From assembly GCF_007896895.1 (NCBI RefSeq), contig NZ_VOGW01000174.1, positions 11,205 to 62,610 on the forward strand: DNA of 51,406 nt. Reading direction: 5' to 3'. Of the stretch, positions 8,492 through 17,088 are shown one piece after another; within the stretch, counting starts at the first letter, position 1; each line of letters opens with the position of its first letter. Origin of the DNA: Streptomyces misionensis (lineage in GTDB: Bacteria; Actinomycetota; Actinomycetes; Streptomycetales; Streptomycetaceae). A model generated the notes under the pieces. The model made no database searches. It saw only the letters and a list, made by a program, of their open reading frames with translations, and was not told the origin of the DNA. The translations under genes were made by a program, and so were the position numbers.

Positions 8492-11400
8492 ATGCGAGCA
8501 CCGGTGCAGATGAAGCGGCCTCGGCGCACAGGCAGGCAGACGGCCCCCCAGGGGACCGTCCCCGAGACTCCCGTGGGCACCGGCCGGCCCACGCATGTGC
8601 GCAACCGGCTGATCGTCGCCGTCGCCGTGGTGGCCGCGGCCGTCGCGGGGGCCGGGGCTCCCGCCCTGCTCACCGCGTCCGGCGACGTCGGCGACTCCCA
8701 GGAACTGGTGACCCTGGCCGCCCGTACCCAGGACGCCCTCGCGCTCGCCAACGCCCTGGCCGACGAGCGCGACGAGGTCACCTCCTACGTGGCGGCCGGG
8801 CGCCCGCGGTCCAAGGCGCCCTCCGAGGACCGCAGCACCCGCGTCGACCGCCTGGTGGAGGACCTGCGCGCCGACAGCGGCACCCCGGCGAGCCTGCGCG
8901 GCGACCTCGACGCCGTCTCCGCCGTCCGCCGCTCCGCCCTCACCGGCAAGAGCACGGCGCTGGAGACCCACCAGGCCTACTCGGCCGCCATCACCGAACT
9001 GCACCGGCTCGCCGAGCAGCTCGCCGACAGGACGCCCCCGCGGGCGGGCTCCGGCGCGCACGCGCTCGCCGAGCTGGACACCGCCGTCCAGCAGTCCGCC
9101 GCCGCCCGCGGCCTGCTGCTCGCCGCGCTGAACGTGCCCGCCACCACCCAGACGGTGATCAGCCCGGTCACCGGCCTGCCCACCACCACGACGGTCCCCG
9201 GCGAGGCGGACCGCAAGCAGCGCGACGCGCTCGTCGCCGCCGCCCAGCAGGCCCGGCTGCGCTCCGACGCGGCCCTCGCCGACTTCCGCGAGACCGCCCC
9301 CAAGCCGGCCGTCGACGCCTACGCCTCCACGGTCACCGGCTCCGACGTCAACTCGGCCGAGAAGTACCTGGACACCTTCACCGCCCGGCCCTCCCTCCCC
9401 GACAGCGCGTTCGCCACCAGCACCAAGAAGCTGGACGCGGCCCTGTCCGGCCGCATCGACCTGATGCGCGGCGCGGAGTCGGCCTTTTACGACCACCGCA
9501 CCAAGGACCTGGAGCGGCTGCGGGACGACGACGTCACCGCCCTGGAGATCCGGGTCGCCGCCCTCGGTGTGCTGATGCTGGTCGCCGTCGGCATCGCCAC
9601 GGCGATGGCCCGCACCCTCACCCGGCCCCTGTCCGTGCTGCGCCGCGGCTCCGCCCGGCTCGCCGAGCAGGGCGACCCGGCGAGCCGCGAGCCCATCGCG
9701 TTCACCGGCCGCAACGACGAGTTCGCGCAGGTCGTCCGCTCCGTCAACGCCCTGCACGCGCACGCCGTCGCCCTGCACGAACGCGTCGCCACCCTGGAGA
9801 CCGACCGCAAGCACCTGGTCCGGCAGCGGCAGAAGATGGCGGACGCCCGCGAGGAACTGCGCGCCGAACTCGCCGACGTCACCGCCGAGCTGCGGCGGGT
9901 GCGCGCCGGCATCGGCGGCACCTTCGTCAACCTGGCGCTGCGCACCCTCGGCCTGGTCGAGCGCCAGCTCGCCGTGATCGAGGGCCTGGAGGAGCGGGAG
10001 CAGGACCCCGAGCGGCTGGCCACCCTGTTCAAGCTGGACCACTTCGCCACGGTGATGCGCCGGCACAGCGAGAACCTGCTGGTCCTCGCCGGCACCGAGC
10101 ACGTCCAGCAGCACCACGCGCCGGTCCCGCTGGTCGACGTGGTCCGCGCGGCGGTCAGCGAGATCGAACGCTACGAGCGGGTCCGCATCGCCGCGCTGCC
10201 GCCGCACGCCCACCTCGTGGGCTTCGCCGCCGACGACCTCTCCCACCTGCTGGCGGAACTGATGGAGAACGCCACCACGTTCTCCCCGCCGGACGTGCCG
10301 GTCGAGGTCTCCGGCTGGCTGCTGGAGTCCGGCGAGGTCATGCTCTCCGTCCAGGACGAGGGCATCGGCATGGCGGAGGACCGCCTCACCCGCCTCAACG
10401 CCCGGCTCGCCGACTTCGACCCCGACTCGGCCTACGACCAGGAGGGCGACGACGGCCTCGGGCTCGGCCTGTACGTCGTGGCCCGCCTCGCCCACCGGCA
10501 CGGGGTGCGGGTGCAGCTGCGCGAGCAGAAGCAGGGCGGTGTCGCGGCGGTCGTGGTGCTGCCGGCCACCCTCCTCGCCGACGCCCCCGCCACCGCCGTA
10601 CCCGCGCAGACGGCCACCTCCACCACCGGCACCTTCTCCCTGCCGGGCGCCGCCGCCGAGGTCAACTCCAACGTCCTGCCGACCCGCCCGAAGGACGGCG
10701 CCGACCAGGCCGGGCAGAGCGAGCAGCCGGACGCGACCGATCCGCTGGTCGCGCTGGCGGAGAAGGCGGTGCGGGACGCCGGGGTGGAGTCCCAGCCGCA
10801 GCCCAAGTCCCGGCCTGAGCCTCACTCCGCGTCCGAGCCGGAGCCGCAGCCCGAGTCCGAGCCGGAGACCGAGTCCGAGCCGCGGCCCGAACCGGAATCC
10901 GAGTCCGAGCCGGAGAAGGCGGCCGGACCGGCCGGTGACGAGGCCGTGCACGAGCAGGCCGGCCCCGGCGCGGAGGAGACCGAGGCCCGGCCGAAGGCGC
11001 CGCTGGAGACCTTCGCCGAGACCACGATGGAGCTGCTGCTCCCGGTCACGGACCCGGCGACCGACGAGCCCGCACCCACCGAGCCCGCGCCTGCCGGGCC
11101 CGCGCCCGGAGCACCCGGAGTTCGACGCGGTCCGCTGCAACCTGGTGCCGGGCGTCGGCGAGCTGTTCGTCATGCCGACGTTCACCGTCTCCGGGCGCGC
11201 CGACATCCTGTTCTGGGAGGGCATACCCGGCGGCCCGCTCGACGTCTTCAACGGCGTCAAGGACCCGGCCGAGCACCTCTCCCTGACCCTGGAACTCATG
11301 GAGCGGTTCACGCCCTGGGAGTACGCGCGGGCGACGAAGGTCGAACTGACCGACGCGGGCGGCACGCTGGCCGGCCGGTACGCGCCGACCGTGCGCAACC

Positions 11401-11947
11401 CGATCGGGCGGCTGCCCTCGGGCGGTCTGGTGCTCGGCGTGGCCGACGTGGTCGTGGCCAACGACCCGATCACCGGCCAGGGCTCCAACTCCGCGTCCAA
11501 GTGCGCGGCCGCGTACCTCGCGTCGATCCTGGAGCGCGGGGACCAGCCGTTCGACGAGGCGTGGATGCGCGAGACGTTCGACCGGTACTGGGCGACGGCG
11601 CAGCACGTCACCAAGTGGACGAACGCGATGCTGGCGCCGCCGCCGGAGCACGTCCTGAACCTCATCGGCGCGGCCGGGCAGCTGCAGCCGGTGGCGGACC
11701 GGTTCGCCAACGGGTTCGACAACCCGGCGGACTTCGAGAACTTCTTCTACGAGCCGGACAAGACGCAGGCCTACCTGGCGTCCGTCGCCGGGGCCTGACC
11801 ACCGCGGGGGCGCGGGCGGCTCCCCGCGCCCCCGAGGGGCGCTATCCCGGGCGTACGGCGCCGAGGACCGGATTGGACGCCAGGGGTGAGATCTTGACCG
11901 AGGCTCCCGGCCGCGGGGCCTGTACGACCTTCCCGTCGCCCACGTAG
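8492..11947 (+). CDS. NIT-domain sensor histidine kinase (CvnA-like) with a foreign tail
   Basis: Membrane histidine kinase with a signal-anchor (LIVAVAVVAAAVAGAGAPAL), a long helical extracytoplasmic domain of the nitrate/nitrite-sensing type (about 50-350), a second membrane segment (VAALGVLMLVAVGIATAMA), HAMP, coiled coil, then a HATPase module (LLAELMENATTFSPP, VQDEGIGM, DDGLGLGLYVV). No classical HisKA histidine box is obvious, as in Streptomyces conservon kinases. The next part is a proline/glutamate-rich tail. From about 11,105 the frame is out of phase with the monooxygenase fragment and reads meaningless sequence to 11,947, so the natural C-terminus is lost. The conservon partners (roadblock, DUF742, GTPase) that normally follow are absent. 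The start may be ATG 8492, GTG 8504 or ATG 8510. Confidence 0.7.
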   Translation: MRAPVQMKRPRRTGRQTAPQGTVPETPVGTGRPTHVRNRLIVAVAVVAAAVAGAGAPALLTASGDVGDSQELVTLAARTQDALALANALADERDEVTSYVAAGRPRSKAPSEDRSTRVDRLVEDLRADSGTPASLRGDLDAVSAVRRSALTGKSTALETHQAYSAAITELHRLAEQLADRTPPRAGSGAHALAELDTAVQQSAAARGLLLAALNVPATTQTVISPVTGLPTTTTVPGEADRKQRDALVAAAQQARLRSDAALADFRETAPKPAVDAYASTVTGSDVNSAEKYLDTFTARPSLPDSAFATSTKKLDAALSGRIDLMRGAESAFYDHRTKDLERLRDDDVTALEIRVAALGVLMLVAVGIATAMARTLTRPLSVLRRGSARLAEQGDPASREPIAFTGRNDEFAQVVRSVNALHAHAVALHERVATLETDRKHLVRQRQKMADAREELRAELADVTAELRRVRAGIGGTFVNLALRTLGLVERQLAVIEGLEEREQDPERLATLFKLDHFATVMRRHSENLLVLAGTEHVQQHHAPVPLVDVVRAAVSEIERYERVRIAALPPHAHLVGFAADDLSHLLAELMENATTFSPPDVPVEVSGWLLESGEVMLSVQDEGIGMAEDRLTRLNARLADFDPDSAYDQEGDDGLGLGLYVVARLAHRHGVRVQLREQKQGGVAAVVVLPATLLADAPATAVPAQTATSTTGTFSLPGAAAEVNSNVLPTRPKDGADQAGQSEQPDATDPLVALAEKAVRDAGVESQPQPKSRPEPHSASEPEPQPESEPETESEPRPEPESESEPEKAAGPAGDEAVHEQAGPGAEETEARPKAPLETFAETTMELLLPVTDPATDEPAPTEPAPAGPAPGAPGVRRGPLQPGAGRRRAVRHADVHRLRARRHPVLGGHTRRPARRLQRRQGPGRAPLPDPGTHGAVHALGVRAGDEGRTDRRGRHAGRPVRADRAQPDRAAALGRSGARRGRRGRGQRPDHRPGLQLRVQVRGRVPRVDPGARGPAVRRGVDARDVRPVLGDGAARHQVDERDAGAAAGARPEPHRRGRAAAAGGGPVRQRVRQPGGLRELLLRAGQDAGLPGVRRRGLTTAGARAAPRAPEGRYPGRTAPRTGLDARGEILTEAPGRGACTTFPSPT
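11097..11798 (+). pseudogene. StyA-type styrene/indole monooxygenase, C-terminal fragment
   Basis: The frame from ...PRPEHPEFDAVRCNLVPG to the stop encodes about 230 residues that read like the C-terminal half of FAD-dependent StyA-family monooxygenases: ADILFWEGIPGGPLDVF, then NPIGRLPSGGLVLGVADVVV, the FAD-contacting DPITGQGSNSASKCA and ...FYEPDKTQAYLASVAGA. The N-terminal Rossmann FAD-binding half (about 170-190 residues, with the GxGxxG motif) is missing. There is no start codon or ribosome site at the junction; the frame emerges from inside the histidine kinase gene. It cannot make a working oxygenase. Confidence 0.85.
11806..11833. terminator. Strong GC hairpin between convergent genes
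   Basis: An 11-bp perfect stem (GGGGGCGCGGG with CCCGCGCCCCC) and a 6-base loop, eight bases after the monooxygenase stop and nine before the stop of the NlpC/P60 gene on the other strand. Probably a bidirectional terminator. Confidence 0.8.
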
Positions 11948-12867
11948 ATGGCCACGTGGGTCGCCTCCGGGAAGTAGATCACCAGGTCGCCGGGGCGCAG
12001 TCGGCGCAGCGGCACCCGGCGCAGCCGTCTCCACTGCTCCTGGCTGGTGCGGGGGATCGGGGTGCCCGCGTGCTGCCAGGCCTGGGAGGTCAGGCCGGAG
12101 CAGTCGTAGGCCGACGGGCCCTGGGCGCCCCAGACGTAGGGCTTGCCGAGCTGCTTCATGGCGAAGCGGACGGCGCTTTCGCCCCGTGGGGAGGCCGGGC
12201 GGTCGTCGGGGAGCGAACCCGCGGCGGTGAGGGCCTTCTGGGCCGCGTCGACGCCCTGCTGTTCCAGGCGGGTGACGGCGTCCAGCTGGTCCGGGGAGAG
12301 GGCCGCCAGCAGGCGTTCCACGTCGTGGAGCTTGGTCTGCACGGCGTCGCGTTGTTTCTTCTGCCGGCCGGCCAGCGACTGCTGGGTGTCGAGGGCCTTG
12401 CGGGCGGCGCGGGCCACGGCGTCCTTGCGCCGCTCGGCGCCGGTCAACCGGTCGACCGTACGGGCGCGTTGGCGCGCGAGTTCCTCGATGACATGGCTCT
12501 CGTCCAGCACCTGCTGCGGGTCGGGGGCGAGCAGGAGGCTGATGTAGGGACCGAGGCCGGACGCGCTCTGGTACTGCTGGCGGGCCAGCCGGCCGGCGTC
12601 GGCGCGGCTGTCCTGGAGCGCGATCCGGGCCCGGGCCAGTTCGCCGTCGAGCCGCGTCACCTCGGCCTTCTGCCGCTGGAGCCGGTCGGCGGTGGCGTCG
12701 TAGGTCTCGGTGGCCTGCTCGGTCTGCCGGTAGAGCGTCTGCAGGTCCGTCAGCAGCTGGGAGACGGACCGCTGCGGCTGCGGTGCGGCGCCGGCGGGCA
12801 CCGGCGCGAGGGCGGCCTGGGCCGCGACGGCGGCCGTACAGGCCAGGCGCAGCAGCTTTCCTGACAC
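11842..12867 (-). CDS. Secreted NlpC/P60 peptidoglycan endopeptidase
   Basis: A 341-residue exported cell-wall hydrolase. Signal peptide at 1-28 (LLRLACTAAVAAQAALAPVP, then AGA), long coiled-coil (about 35-215), then an NlpC/P60 domain with the nucleophile in YDCSGLT (C256), the histidine in THVAIYVG (H304) and a third polar position near Q316. The family cleaves D-Glu/meso-DAP (or LL-DAP) peptide bonds in stem peptides; RipA-like proteins share this coiled-coil plus NlpC/P60 layout and act in growth and septation. GTG start at 12867 chosen because GAGGTGAT lies four bases upstream and the signal peptide begins immediately. Confidence 0.92.
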   Translation of the reverse strand: MSGKLLRLACTAAVAAQAALAPVPAGAAPQPQRSVSQLLTDLQTLYRQTEQATETYDATADRLQRQKAEVTRLDGELARARIALQDSRADAGRLARQQYQSASGLGPYISLLLAPDPQQVLDESHVIEELARQRARTVDRLTGAERRKDAVARAARKALDTQQSLAGRQKKQRDAVQTKLHDVERLLAALSPDQLDAVTRLEQQGVDAAQKALTAAGSLPDDRPASPRGESAVRFAMKQLGKPYVWGAQGPSAYDCSGLTSQAWQHAGTPIPRTSQEQWRRLRRVPLRRLRPGDLVIYFPEATHVAIYVGDGKVVQAPRPGASVKISPLASNPVLGAVRPG

Positions 12868-12982
12868 GTCATCACCTCGGGTGCGGAAGGGGTGGGCGCA
12901 TTGCCGGGCCCTATCGCACCGCGATAATCAGACGTATCCGGGTGGGGCGCGCGCCGCGTGTGGGCGGTTCGGCGCATCCTTG

Positions 12983-13303
12983 TCACCCGTGCGTGTCACC
13001 CGGCTTGCCGGGCCGTGTGGCACGGGGCCCGGACCAGGGCCAGCGGAGCCGGCCGCCGGAGGTGTCGTCGGGGTCGTACGCGTACTTCCAGCCCTGGATC
13101 AGCCCGAGTCGCTTGCTGTGGCCGCGCGGCACCCGCCGGTACACGTACACGGTGGGCGGGCCGCCGTCCGGGGCGGGGACGGGGATGCGGTACGTCTTCG
13201 GGGGGTGCCCGGTCGGGCCGACCAGGACGGGCAGCACCCGTCCGTCCATGGGGCCGCCCTCGAACGGGGTGTCCTGGCTCTTCACGGTCTCAGTCTCGGC
13301 CAT
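12983..13303 (-). CDS. Small conserved hypothetical protein
   Basis: A 106-residue soluble protein (MAETETVKSQDTPFEGGPMD...) rich in proline and glycine, with a YRIPVPAPDGGPPTVYVYRR stretch that suggests a small beta-sheet unit. It has no signal peptide, membrane segment or recognised family motif. Its ATG lies inside the end of the tetR gene (14-base overlap), so it is probably co-transcribed with that regulator. Function unknown. Confidence 0.65.
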   Translation of the reverse strand: MAETETVKSQDTPFEGGPMDGRVLPVLVGPTGHPPKTYRIPVPAPDGGPPTVYVYRRVPRGHSKRLGLIQGWKYAYDPDDTSGGRLRWPWSGPRATRPGKPGDTHG

Positions 13304-13949
13304 CGCGCGCGAAGGTGCCGACGAGGGCGGCGGTCTGCTCGTCGCGGGCCGCGGTGACCGAGAGGACGGCGACGAACTGGTCCACCAGCCAGTCGCGCAG
13401 CTCGTCGGCGGGCGGCTGCTTGTCCTCGTCCAGCCAGATCAGGGAGGCCGCCTCCACGGCCGTGATCCACATCCGCACGGTCATCCGCAGCCGGGGGCCG
13501 GCGTCGGCGGCGCCGAGGTGGCTGAGGATGTGCTCGGCGGCGGCCCGGCGCACCCCGTCCACGATGGCCGTGGTGCGCGAGGTCTCCGCCACGCTGCCGC
13601 CCCGCAGCAGCGCCGCGAACCCGGTGTCGTGCTCGTCCACGAAGGCCAGATAGCGCTCCAGGGCGCGGGTCAGCCGGGCCAGCATCGGCCCCTGGCGGGG
13701 CTCGTCGAAGCACTGCCGCAGCGCGTCGGCGGCCGACCCCAGCGCGGCCTCGTACAACTGCTGCTTGCCGCCCGGGAAGTACCGGTACACCAGCGGCCGA
13801 GACACCCCGGCCGCCTCCGCCACGTCGTCCAGCGACACGTCCTCGGGCGCCCGGTGCGCGAACAGGGACAGCGCGGCGTCGAGCAGCTGGCGCCGGCGCT
13901 CCTCGACGCTGAGCCGGCGGTAGGCGGGGGTGGCGGCCTGCGGGGTCAT
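13290..13949 (-). CDS. TetR-family transcriptional regulator
   Basis: A 219-residue TetR repressor. The N-terminal helix-turn-helix (about 14-60: RRRQLLDAALSLFAHRAPED followed by VSLDDVAEAAGVSRPLVYRYF) is canonical, and the C-terminal helical ligand domain follows. The ATG at 13949 sits just before the conserved region; a longer frame exists upstream but has no family similarity. The gene is followed by the overlapping small hypothetical and faces away from the HutD gene, 130 bases off, which could be its target by analogy with divergent TetR loci. The ligand is unknown. Confidence 0.88.
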   Translation of the reverse strand: MTPQAATPAYRRLSVEERRRQLLDAALSLFAHRAPEDVSLDDVAEAAGVSRPLVYRYFPGGKQQLYEAALGSAADALRQCFDEPRQGPMLARLTRALERYLAFVDEHDTGFAALLRGGSVAETSRTTAIVDGVRRAAAEHILSHLGAADAGPRLRMTVRMWITAVEAASLIWLDEDKQPPADELRDWLVDQFVAVLSVTAARDEQTAALVGTFARDGRD

Positions 13950-14079
13950 GCCACGCAGCGTAACGTGCGGGCCCGGGGGAGCGCCGGGCCCGCGGCGGGC
14001 GCTCGACATCCGGGAGACCACCGGATACACACAGGGGGCCGGGCCGGCGGCAGCGACGGCGGACGAGAGGGAGTGCGCG

Positions 14080-14652
14080 ATGACGGTGCGGGTGTTGAGG
14101 GCGGACGGACGCCCGGCGGCGCCGTGGAAGAACGGGGGCGGGCTGACCCGTGAGATCGCCGCGGCGCCGGTCGGCGCGGGGACGTCGGACTTCGCGTGGC
14201 GCGTCAGCCTCGCCGACGTGGACCGGGGCGGCCCGTTCTCCCGCTTCGAGGGGGTCGAGCGGATCATCACGCTGGTCGACGGCCCCGGCATGGTGCTGAC
14301 CGTCGACGGGACCCCGCACACCGTGGCCGAGCGCTACGTCCCCTTCGCCTTCCCCGGTGACGCGGCCACCGACTGCCGGCTGCTCGGGGGTCCGCTCGTC
14401 GACTTCAACGTGATGACCCGGCGCGGCCGGGCCGCCGCACGGGTGGAGATCGTCCGCGGGCGGAGGGCGTTCTCGGCCCCCGCCGGGGGCACGCTGCTCG
14501 CCGTGGTGCTGGAGGGGTCCGCCGTCCTCGAAACGGCGGGCGGAGCCCTCGGCCGCCTCGACGCGGCCCTGACCGACGACCCCGGCGACGAGGCCCTCGC
14601 CGTCTCGGGCGTCGCCGCGCTGGTCACCCTCACCCGCACGGCCGCGACATAG
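14080..14652 (+). CDS. HutD/Ves family cupin-like protein
   Basis: A 190-residue cytosolic protein of the HutD (Ves) family: PAAPWKNGGGLTREIA near the N-terminus, WRVSLADVDRGGPFSRF, then RIITLVDGPGM and a LVDFNVMTRRG strand. HutD proteins are bicupins associated with histidine utilisation in some bacteria, where they are thought to limit high flux; the biochemical role is not settled. No other hut gene is nearby. ATG at 14080 has a good GAGAGGGAG ribosome site. The next gene starts only ten bases after its stop, so the two form an operon. Confidence 0.85.
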   Translation: MTVRVLRADGRPAAPWKNGGGLTREIAAAPVGAGTSDFAWRVSLADVDRGGPFSRFEGVERIITLVDGPGMVLTVDGTPHTVAERYVPFAFPGDAATDCRLLGGPLVDFNVMTRRGRAAARVEIVRGRRAFSAPAGGTLLAVVLEGSAVLETAGGALGRLDAALTDDPGDEALAVSGVAALVTLTRTAAT

Positions 14653-14662
14653 GATCGGCGTC

Positions 14663-17005
14663 GTGAACGCGGGTGGGGGAGGCGTCGGAGCGACGCCGTT
14701 CGGCGGACTGCTGCGAGCGTTGCGGCTGGCCCGCCGCTGGACGATCGAGGAGCTCGCCGAGGCGTCCGGCGTCTCGGTGCGCGCGATCGGTGACATGGAA
14801 CGGGGCCGGAGTCTTCGTCCGCAGCGCGGCACGGTCACCGCGCTGGCCCAGGGTCTGGAACTGGACGGGGCGGCGCACTCCGAACTGCTGGCGGCCCTGC
14901 GCGCCGGACGTCCCGCGGCGCAGCCTTCCGTCCCGCCGGCGTCGCCCTACACGCTGCCCAGAGGCGTGCGGGACTTCGTGGGCCGGCACGCGGAGCTGGC
15001 CGCGTTGCGGGCCCTCGTGCAGCGGTTCGTCACGGAGTCCCGGGCGGAGGGCGCGGGACGCTCACCGGCTCCGGTGGCGGTGCTGTCCGGGCCGCCCGGC
15101 AGCGGCAAGACCACCTTGGCGGTCAGACTGGCCGAGGAGTCCGCTCCGTCCTTTCCGGACGGAGCGTTCCTGATCGACATGCGGGGCCTCGACGCACAGC
15201 CGCTCTCGGCGGATCAGGCCGTGCTGCGCCTGCTGGGCGCCTGGGGCGTGGCCGACGCCGAGCTGGGCCGGCGCAGTGCCGAGGAGCGTCTCGCCCGGTT
15301 CCAGGCGACCGCGGCCGCTCTCCGCGCGGTCGTCGTCCTCGACAACGTCGGCAGCGAGGCACAGGTCAGACCGTTGCTGCCGCGCGGGGGAGGGCTCCTT
15401 CTCGTGGTGAGCAGCCGACGCACGCTCGCCGGTCTGGAGGGAGTGCACCGTGTGGAGCTCGGCACCCTGACCCGGGAGGACTCCGCCTCGCTGCTCCGGG
15501 CCGTGGTCGGCGCCGACCGCACCGACGCGGAGCCCGCGGCCGTCCGCGCCGTGACCGAGTTGTGCGGGCACCTTCCCCTGGCCCTGCGGGTGGCCGCGAA
15601 CTGGGCGGCCGCCCGCACCAACTGGAGCCTGCAACGGCTCGCCGACCGGCTCGCCGACGAGGAGCGCAGGCTGGAGGCTCTCAGCGCCGGAGACCTCCGT
15701 GTCAACACCGCCTTCGCCCTCTCCTATTCGCGTCTGGCCTCCGGCACCGCCCGCATGTTCCGGTTGCTGTCGCTGCTGCCCGGGGCGGATTTCAGCGGTC
15801 CGTCGGCGGCCGTGCTCGCGGACACGTCCCTGCCGGCGGCCGAAGACCTGTTGGAGGAGCTGCTCGACGCGGGTCTGCTGACGGCCTCGCGCGGGGACCG
15901 CTATCGCATTCACGATCTTCTGCGGCTGTACGCGGGGGCTCGCCGCCGTGCCGAGGACGGCGACGAGGCGTCGGTCGCCGCAAGAGCCCGCCTGCGGGCC
16001 TGGCTGCTGGACACGGCCGTCCTCGCGGGCCGCTGGTACGAGCCGGACCACGGTGCGCCGCCGCCGGCCCCCGGCAGGCTGGTCGCCCTCGACGACCGCG
16101 AGCAGGCGACGCGGTGGATGAAGACGGAGAGCGACAACTGGCTCGCCGCCTTCCGCGAGGCCGCGGAGGCCGGTGAACACGCCAAGGTCGTCGAGGTCGC
16201 GGACGCGACGATCTGGTTCTCCGACCACTGGGTGTCCTGGGGGCACTGGATCGAGGTGTACAAACGCTCCGCCGAGGCCGCGGCAGCCCTCGGCGACCCG
16301 GTACGGGAGGCCAGTCACCGCAACAACCTGGCCGGGGCCTACTGGATCGGCGAACGCCGCCACGACAAGGCGGTCGGCGAAGCCCGGCACGCGCTCGCCA
16401 TCGCCGAGAAGTGCGGGGACGTGACTCAGCAGGCCTGGGCCCACCACCATCTCGGCGGACTGCACGCCCTGGTCGACGACCTGCCGCCCGCCGCCGACCA
16501 CTATCAGCGCGCCAAGGAGCTGTTCGCGCGGGCCGACGAGGTCAACGGGTACCTGGCGGCGTCGAACATGACCATCAGGGTGGCGGAGAAGGCCGGTCGC
16601 CCGCGGCAGGCCGTCGCGGCCTACGACGAGGTGATGGACCTCCTCGACGCCTCCGAACACCGCGACCGCATTCCGCCCAACGTGCGGGACACCACGGTCA
16701 CGTTCGCCACGTTCTACGTGTCGTTCGCGCACCTCAACCAGGGGCGCTGGCAGGAGGCCGTCGACGCCCTGCGTCTCGCCCGGGGGCGGCTCACGGCCCA
16801 CGGCTGGCACGAACGGGCGGGCACGGCCCACCTGCACATGGCTCACGCACTCGTCCACCTCGGCCGGCTCGCCGAGGCGGAGGCGGAGTACCGCTCCGTG
16901 CTCACGATGGCGGACCTTGTCCCCTCGGCCATGCTGGACGACGCCCGTGCGGCCCTCGACGCCCTCGCCGCCGGTACGCCGTCCCCGCCCACCCGCTTCG
17001 TCTGA
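14663..17005 (+). CDS. XRE-HTH / NB-ARC / TPR signalling regulator (STAND ATPase)
   Basis: A 780-residue multidomain protein. Xre helix-turn-helix (about 12-75: TIEELAEASGVSVRAIGDME), linker, NB-ARC NTPase (about 103-420) with FVGR at 105-108, Walker A GPPGSGKTT (143-151, K149), Walker B AVVVLDNVG and GLPLAL-like GHLPLALRVA, a winged-helix part with the MHD-like IHDLLRLYA, then C-terminal TPR-like helices (about 490-770). STAND proteins switch from closed ADP to oligomeric ATP forms on ligand binding. With the HTH it probably acts on DNA. The GTG start lies ten bases after hutD-like with AGGATCGG upstream. The functional link to HutD is not known. Confidence 0.88.
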   Translation: MNAGGGGVGATPFGGLLRALRLARRWTIEELAEASGVSVRAIGDMERGRSLRPQRGTVTALAQGLELDGAAHSELLAALRAGRPAAQPSVPPASPYTLPRGVRDFVGRHAELAALRALVQRFVTESRAEGAGRSPAPVAVLSGPPGSGKTTLAVRLAEESAPSFPDGAFLIDMRGLDAQPLSADQAVLRLLGAWGVADAELGRRSAEERLARFQATAAALRAVVVLDNVGSEAQVRPLLPRGGGLLLVVSSRRTLAGLEGVHRVELGTLTREDSASLLRAVVGADRTDAEPAAVRAVTELCGHLPLALRVAANWAAARTNWSLQRLADRLADEERRLEALSAGDLRVNTAFALSYSRLASGTARMFRLLSLLPGADFSGPSAAVLADTSLPAAEDLLEELLDAGLLTASRGDRYRIHDLLRLYAGARRRAEDGDEASVAARARLRAWLLDTAVLAGRWYEPDHGAPPPAPGRLVALDDREQATRWMKTESDNWLAAFREAAEAGEHAKVVEVADATIWFSDHWVSWGHWIEVYKRSAEAAAALGDPVREASHRNNLAGAYWIGERRHDKAVGEARHALAIAEKCGDVTQQAWAHHHLGGLHALVDDLPPAADHYQRAKELFARADEVNGYLAASNMTIRVAEKAGRPRQAVAAYDEVMDLLDASEHRDRIPPNVRDTTVTFATFYVSFAHLNQGRWQEAVDALRLARGRLTAHGWHERAGTAHLHMAHALVHLGRLAEAEAEYRSVLTMADLVPSAMLDDARAALDALAAGTPSPPTRFV

Positions 17006-17025
17006 CCCAGGTCGGCGGCCACGGA

Positions 17026-17079
17026 GCCGGGGCCACGACCGGGAGACGGTCTCGGACGCCTCCTGGCCGCGGCCCCGGC
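17026..17079. terminator. Long-loop hairpin between convergent genes
   Basis: GCCGGGGCC and GGCCCCGGC pair perfectly (9 bp) with a 36-base loop that contains a smaller GAGACGGTCTC palindrome. It lies between the stops of the NB-ARC gene and the AurF-like gene and could end both transcripts. Confidence 0.5.
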
Positions 17080-17088
17080 GGCCGGTGG

